Positions 14,533 through 18,232 of a DNA stretch of 18,232 bases are shown here, piece after piece (position 1 is the first letter of the stretch; every line of letters begins with the position of its first letter). Origin of the DNA: an uncultured Pseudomonadota bacterium (GTDB lineage: Bacteria > Pseudomonadota > Alphaproteobacteria > Rs-D84); NCBI GenBank assembly GCA_947165335.1, contig CAMVAB010000013.1:1-18232 (forward strand), written 5' to 3'. The notes below the pieces were generated by a model, which searched no databases, had not been told where the DNA came from, and saw only the letters and a program-made list of their open reading frames with translations. A program made the position numbers and the translations under genes.

Positions 14533-17521
14533 ATTTATTCTGCCCATATCCATCGTTTTTTAACTTTTGCTTATCAATAATTATTGGCATTTTTTCTGAC
14601 CATTGATCCACCTGTTCGCCAGTGGTATCCCAATTATAACAATATGGAGGTCTATAAGTTTCACATTCGTATTTCATTTTTGTAAAAGTACATGTCCCTG
14701 TTGATTCTTCGTATTTTACAGTTGTCCAGTAAAGCGTTGATATTTGATAATTTCTGCCAGCTCCTGTTTCAAAGAACAAACCATCACCAAATGCACAAAA
14801 TCCTTCGTTTTTGCCACCTGCGCCACTGCCTGTGTATCCCTTGCATTCGCAAATTTTATATTTTGGTTCTTGTCCTTCTTTTTCCGTTTTCGTCATATCT
14901 TTATTTCCCACCATATAACTGGTACGTTTATTGTCGTCAAAATCTTCACACTTACGATTATTAGTTTGATAGTTTAGATCAAATGCTTTTTCTTCGCAAG
15001 TCTGTAAATTATTTTTATGTATTTGTTCAAGTGCCGCGCTTTCAATATTTGATAAACGTTCAGAAAGTTCTGTATTTAATGCATCAATTTTTGGCTGTAA
15101 ATCTTTTTCCGCTTTGTCATATTTTTCTTTTAACAATTCCAAAGATTTAGAAACCAAAATTTCTTTGTATGATTCAAGTAAATTTGTAAACACATAGTCT
15201 CTACTGGTTTCTTTTATTTCTTGTGCTTTAGCTCTATCTGTGGTGGCTGTTTTTTCAAAACCAGTAACATTTTTTCCATGCATACAATCATACACTGTTT
15301 TGTCTTTAAGCATAACACCCATTTTATTAGTGAAAATGTTTTTTAATCCGGACAAGACAGCCTTAACTTCTGCAGAACCTGGATCAGCAAATTCGTTTCC
15401 GTTTTTGATTCCGTAATCAACGCCTGTTGGCATATCGTATTCAAAATTATAACATTGTAATTTCGCATCCGGTGTAAGTTTTTCGAAGGCTTCTTCGTCC
15501 ATACACTTAGGATCAGCTTTTTCAGAAACTTTGTTTTGATAAACAATATTATTAACATTAATACGGTTTATTATATGTGGACGCACGCTACCTTTAACTA
15601 TTGTTGAATCTGAAAATTCGTTTATACCCTTACACGTTAACTTGAATTTATCATCTTTTTGAGTTTCCATACATAATTTAACATCTAACAAAGCGTCGAA
15701 ACTCATATTGCCAAGATTTAAAGCATCACAAGTATCAGCATTACCACAAACCTTGATCATAGCTTCTTTTGCAGCATTTTCACAAATTTCGTACATTTTG
15801 TCATTTATCTGCAAAGCATAACCCTGAGCGATTTCCGCGATATATTGTAAAACATCATTTCTGTTATTATTATTTTTTTCCATACAAGCGGTCAAAGAAT
15901 CGATAGGTAATAAACTAGCGATAGTACCTGGATTCAAACCGACGCAATAAGCAAAATCTTCACCACAAATAGCTTCGATACCCGATTTAACCTCTTTGGT
16001 ACATGCGTCTACTCGCATCGCATTCAAAAGCGCCTTGATTCCGTTCCAAAGACGAGATCCTGCGACACCATCTTTTGTTGCACCTTTGCCCCCAGTGGCA
16101 ACAATACATGCATCTAATTTAACTTTACAAAAATCTATAACCAATTCAGGATCCGACAAACACATATCATATGATGCTTCGTCTTTGTTTGGATCAAATT
16201 CTGCTGCGCATGCGCTTTGAAAACAAGTGGACAAATCTTTGACACAGTTTTGACGCAAATTATCTTCGGATATAACTTCGGCTGATTTTAATATTGGTGC
16301 AGCATATTCCAAATATTTACCCCAAACTTCACTTTGATGGTTAACACAATATTTCAAAACATTACCATCACAAATTGTTTTCTTTGAAGCCAATTGCGAC
16401 ATTGTTGCCCCAGACAAAACAATATCAACAATACCTTTGATAGTTCTTGATTTTTCTTTGACTGTTGAACCTTTGATGTTTTCTTCGGCTGCAAAGGTAA
16501 TACATTTTGAATAATCGTTTCCGCATTCAGATTCCATACATTGTGCGTACGCTTGGACACATTCGCCAGTTGTCGCATATTTGTTTTCTTCGCGGAATTT
16601 TTCAAGCGCAGCATCACGCAAAGCTTTTTCAGCAGTTTGTAATTTTTGTGTGCTTGCAACTTTTTGTTGTTTCAAACTGTTTTCAAACGCAACACAATCA
16701 GATTTAATTTTTTGTGCATAAATACTTTGTAATACTTTCAAAGACCCACTGCATTTTGTTGGCATTTGACCAACACACAATTTCGCAGCACTGTTGTATA
16801 ATTCAGCACCACTTTTTGATAATGCATCAGATACCGCAGAAGTGTTGATTTCTACATCATCCAATAAATCTTCTGCTTCGCTGAAAACATTGTCGTTCCA
16901 TGCTTCCAATTTAAGTTGACGCGCCTTGGTCTCATTTGAACTTTTGTTGATCACTTTGTCGCCAGACGCCTTTGCATTAGCGATAATTTGTTCAGCATCT
17001 GCACCCATTTGAATACGTTCGACGCCTTCGGTTGCCATTGCATAACTTTGTTCGTCCAGTTTTGCAATTTCATCCATAACATTTAATAATTCAGCATTTC
17101 TTTCGCTGCATTGACAGCGTCCACCAGACGCATTATCAATCATACAGAAAGAATCCATACAACCATAAAATGCATCCTGACAATCTTGGGCAACAACAGT
17201 ATTAGCAACCGCGGTTGAAACCTTGGTCCCATTATTTATAACTTTCTGAGTTGATGCAGCACGCGCAGTGGTTGTTTGCGCAGAACCAGAAGAAACAACT
17301 TTCTGACGGGATGCAGCACGCGCAGAAACCGGTTGCGTTGATGCGGTATTCGTATTTTTTACACTATTTCTTGTCGCGGAACGCGCAACTGTCGATTGTG
17401 TGCCAGTCCCGGATTCTGCGCTGCTTGTCCCCCTTGCATTTCCACGCGCAGTGGCTGCAAAAGCACCAGTTTGCAACACACAAAGCGACAAAACAATTGG
17501 TAAAAACATACGTTTACGCAT
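14531..17521 (-). CDS. Secreted cysteine-rich paralogue P1 with N-terminal repeats and a distinct C-terminal module; unknown function
   Basis: 996 aa, the largest member. Signal peptide about 1-22 (VLQTGAFA). Residues 23-100 are Ser/Thr/Ala-rich with repeated units: SARAASRQKVVSSGS (66-80) and TARAASTQKVINNGTK (85-100), plus a weaker VARSATRNSVKN (45-56). The family block C114-x6-C-x4-C-x9-C-x-C follows, with GCMDSFC and GGRCQCS. Then come IYAQKIKSDCVAFENSLKQQ, ALRDAALEKFREENKY, ESECGNDYSKC, FCKVKLDACIVATGG and MRVDACTK (502-509). A long charged helical region, probably a coiled coil, lies around 780-880. The C-terminal module (about 889-970: ICECKGY, FFETGAGRNY, STGTCTFTK, YCYNWDTTG) is unlike that of P2/P3 but is repeated in the inverted fragment downstream. 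There are 41 cysteines, 40 mature. Compared with P2/P3 two cysteines are missing (positions 514 and 538). AAGGAG lies 6 nt before the ATG. Confidence 0.87.
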   Translation of the reverse strand: MRKRMFLPIVLSLCVLQTGAFAATARGNARGTSSAESGTGTQSTVARSATRNSVKNTNTASTQPVSARAASRQKVVSSGSAQTTTARAASTQKVINNGTKVSTAVANTVVAQDCQDAFYGCMDSFCMIDNASGGRCQCSERNAELLNVMDEIAKLDEQSYAMATEGVERIQMGADAEQIIANAKASGDKVINKSSNETKARQLKLEAWNDNVFSEAEDLLDDVEINTSAVSDALSKSGAELYNSAAKLCVGQMPTKCSGSLKVLQSIYAQKIKSDCVAFENSLKQQKVASTQKLQTAEKALRDAALEKFREENKYATTGECVQAYAQCMESECGNDYSKCITFAAEENIKGSTVKEKSRTIKGIVDIVLSGATMSQLASKKTICDGNVLKYCVNHQSEVWGKYLEYAAPILKSAEVISEDNLRQNCVKDLSTCFQSACAAEFDPNKDEASYDMCLSDPELVIDFCKVKLDACIVATGGKGATKDGVAGSRLWNGIKALLNAMRVDACTKEVKSGIEAICGEDFAYCVGLNPGTIASLLPIDSLTACMEKNNNNRNDVLQYIAEIAQGYALQINDKMYEICENAAKEAMIKVCGNADTCDALNLGNMSFDALLDVKLCMETQKDDKFKLTCKGINEFSDSTIVKGSVRPHIINRINVNNIVYQNKVSEKADPKCMDEEAFEKLTPDAKLQCYNFEYDMPTGVDYGIKNGNEFADPGSAEVKAVLSGLKNIFTNKMGVMLKDKTVYDCMHGKNVTGFEKTATTDRAKAQEIKETSRDYVFTNLLESYKEILVSKSLELLKEKYDKAEKDLQPKIDALNTELSERLSNIESAALEQIHKNNLQTCEEKAFDLNYQTNNRKCEDFDDNKRTSYMVGNKDMTKTEKEGQEPKYKICECKGYTGSGAGGKNEGFCAFGDGLFFETGAGRNYQISTLYWTTVKYEESTGTCTFTKMKYECETYRPPYCYNWDTTGEQVDQWSEKMPIIIDKQKLKNDGYGQNK
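14677..14728 (-). repeat. 52-bp inverted repeat, copy in the P1 C-terminal module
   Basis: Partner of 14305-14356. The 320 bp between the two copies hold the 3' end of the fragment, the shared terminator and the 3' end of P1, so an inversion here would exchange the two coding ends in frame. Confidence 0.9.
15995..16023 (-). repeat. 29-bp identical inverted repeat inside P1
   Basis: Identical to 14165-14193 in reverse orientation. It codes the family-wide MR(V/I)D(A/S)C(T)K motif. It marks the left junction of the inverted partial copy. Confidence 0.9.
17240..17325 (-). repeat. 57-bp period repeat in the P1 N-terminal region
   Basis: Two 29-nt units, 17240-17268 and 17297-17325, match at 26 of 29 positions and lie 57 nt (19 codons) apart. 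They code the ARAAS(R/T)QKV units. DNA similarity this high suggests a recent tandem duplication, and repeat number may vary between strains. Confidence 0.75.
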
Positions 17522-17527
17522 TAAATT

Positions 17528-17575
17528 CTCCTTAAACCTTTGTTAAATTTTATCACAAAACGCAAAATCATGCAA
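17528..17575 (-). promoter_or_regulatory. Promoter and ribosome binding site of P1
   Basis: On the minus strand TTGCAT (17570-17575), 17 nt, TAAAAT (17547-17552), the latter preceded by TGA to give an extended -10 as in P2, P4 and ccrM. AAGGAG (17528-17533) is a full Shine-Dalgarno, 6 nt before the ATG at 17519-17521. Confidence 0.7.
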
Positions 17576-17591
17576 TTGAATATTTGTAAAA

Positions 17592-17613
17592 AAACCGCCC
17601 GATTGGGCGGTTT
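17592..17613. terminator. Rho-independent terminator after rplQ
   Basis: AAACCGCCC-GATT-GGGCGGTTT, a perfect 9-bp stem. On the minus strand it is followed by TTTTTTAC and ends the ribosomal protein operon; it lies 22 nt past the rplQ stop codon. On the plus strand a shorter AATTTTTT follows. Confidence 0.92.
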
Positions 17614-17634
17614 AATTTTTTGCGCAAATGCAAA

Positions 17635-18195
17635 TTATTTGCCTGTTGCACGACGTTTAACAGCAACAGCTTTCTTTGCACCGCTTGCTTTTGGAGCAGC
17701 AGCTTTCTTTTCAGCAGCAACTTTTTTTGTTGTCTTTTCTGCTTTCGGAGCTTTTTCTGCTTTTTCAGCCTTTGCAACAGGTTCTGCTTTTGGTGCAGCA
17801 ACAGTTTTTGGTGCAACTTTCTTTGCATTTTCATCACGATCAACCAATTCGATGATTGCCATAGGTGCAGCATCACCATAACGGAAACCAGCTTTCAATA
17901 CGCGTGTATATCCACCTGGACGTTTTGCATAACGTGGTCCCAATACAGCAAACAATTTTTTAACTGTCTTTTCAGAATTGTTTCCAAATTCAGAAGCAGT
18001 TAAACGACGATTAGCAACCGTATCAACTTTTGCGCGGGTAATCAATTTTTCAACTACGCTGCGCAAATCTTTTGCTTTTGGTAAAGTTGTTTTAATTTGT
18101 TCTTTTTCAATTAAGTTTTTCGCTAAACCAATAAACAAGGCTTTGCGAGCATTTGTATCGCGATTAAAAGTGCGACCTGCTTTCATATGTCTCAT
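17635..18195 (-). CDS. rplQ: 50S ribosomal protein L17 (bL17) with C-terminal Ala/Lys-rich tail
   Basis: Large-subunit ribosomal protein located near the peptide exit tunnel. 186 aa. The conserved part, about residues 1-125, starts MRHMKAGRTFNRDTNARKAL and includes LIEKEQIKTTLPKAKDLR, VEKLITRAK, VLGPRYAKRPGGYTRVLK and GFRYGDAAPMAIIELVDRD, all typical of L17 (E. coli L17 is 127 aa). The remaining 60 residues are a low-complexity Ala/Lys/Pro/Glu tail, as often seen in alphaproteobacterial ribosomal proteins. The start has AAGGAG 6 nt upstream. L17 usually follows rpoA at the end of the alpha operon; only 37 nt of upstream sequence are visible, too little to identify that gene. A strong terminator follows. 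Confidence 0.98.
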   Translation of the reverse strand: MRHMKAGRTFNRDTNARKALFIGLAKNLIEKEQIKTTLPKAKDLRSVVEKLITRAKVDTVANRRLTASEFGNNSEKTVKKLFAVLGPRYAKRPGGYTRVLKAGFRYGDAAPMAIIELVDRDENAKKVAPKTVAAPKAEPVAKAEKAEKAPKAEKTTKKVAAEKKAAAPKASGAKKAVAVKRRATGK

Positions 18196-18201
18196 TGATT
18201 A

Positions 18202-18207
18202 CTCCTT
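18202..18207 (-). promoter_or_regulatory. Shine-Dalgarno of rplQ
   Basis: AAGGAG on the minus strand, 6 nt before the ATG at 18193-18195; it confirms the rplQ start. Confidence 0.85.
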
Positions 18208-18232
18208 TATTTTTTTGTTTCCGCCCTGCTTT

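Overview
The window looks like chromosome from an AT-rich, probably host-associated or uncultured alphaproteobacterium. Four things suggest this: a full-length cell-cycle methyltransferase CcrM (recognition site GANTC in this family) with its typical C-terminal domain; an L17 ribosomal protein with a long Ala/Lys tail; the rnhB/ccrM neighbourhood known from Alphaproteobacteria; and strong A/T bias. The genus cannot be named from sequence alone. No tRNA, rRNA, CRISPR array, transposase or integrase was seen.

Layout: (1) 1-3525, minus strand: a tight housekeeping unit transcribed nrdR > lytic transglycosylase > rnhB > pgk, with gaps of 3 and 6 nt and one 14-nt overlap; pgk runs off the left edge. 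(2) 3526-4856: a control region with a GANTC site and a small inverted repeat, then ccrM (+), ending at a bidirectional terminator. (3) 4857-8091: a secreted Cys-rich protein (minus) and, divergent from it, a two-TM protein with an acidic linker. The latter has a consensus promoter so close to its ATG that the mRNA should be leaderless. (4) 8092-8756: REP-like palindromes and a small GIY-YIG nuclease gene framed by nearly perfect 40-bp inverted repeats, which looks like a small REP-associated mobile cassette. (5) 8757-17521, minus strand: three large secreted cysteine-rich paralogues of 929, 835 and 996 aa, here called P3, P2 and P1. They share a fixed pattern of about 30 cysteines but differ in their C-terminal modules. 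(6) 17592-18232: rplQ (minus) with its terminator.

The most interesting part is the P1-P3 locus. Between P2 and P1 lies an inverted, partial, still-open copy of P1 (14165-14490, plus strand). It joins a 29-bp identical piece of the P1 middle to a divergent version of the P1 C-terminal domain. A 52-bp stretch (50 of 52 identical) occurs in inverted orientation in both copies, facing across about 320 bp. Recombination between these repeats would swap the C-terminal end of P1 in frame with that of the silent copy, as in a shufflon or other invertible gene end. No recombinase is present in the window, so this is a hypothesis; the repeats themselves are seen directly.

P1 has its own promoter and terminators. 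P2 and P3 form a second transcript (2-nt gap). P4 (4857-6995) is a separate secreted Cys-rich protein without the P1-P3 motif. P1, P2, P4 and ccrM all have an extended -10 of the form TGATAWAAT. All four secreted proteins would be exported by Sec into an oxidising compartment, where their many cysteines could pair. Their function is unknown.
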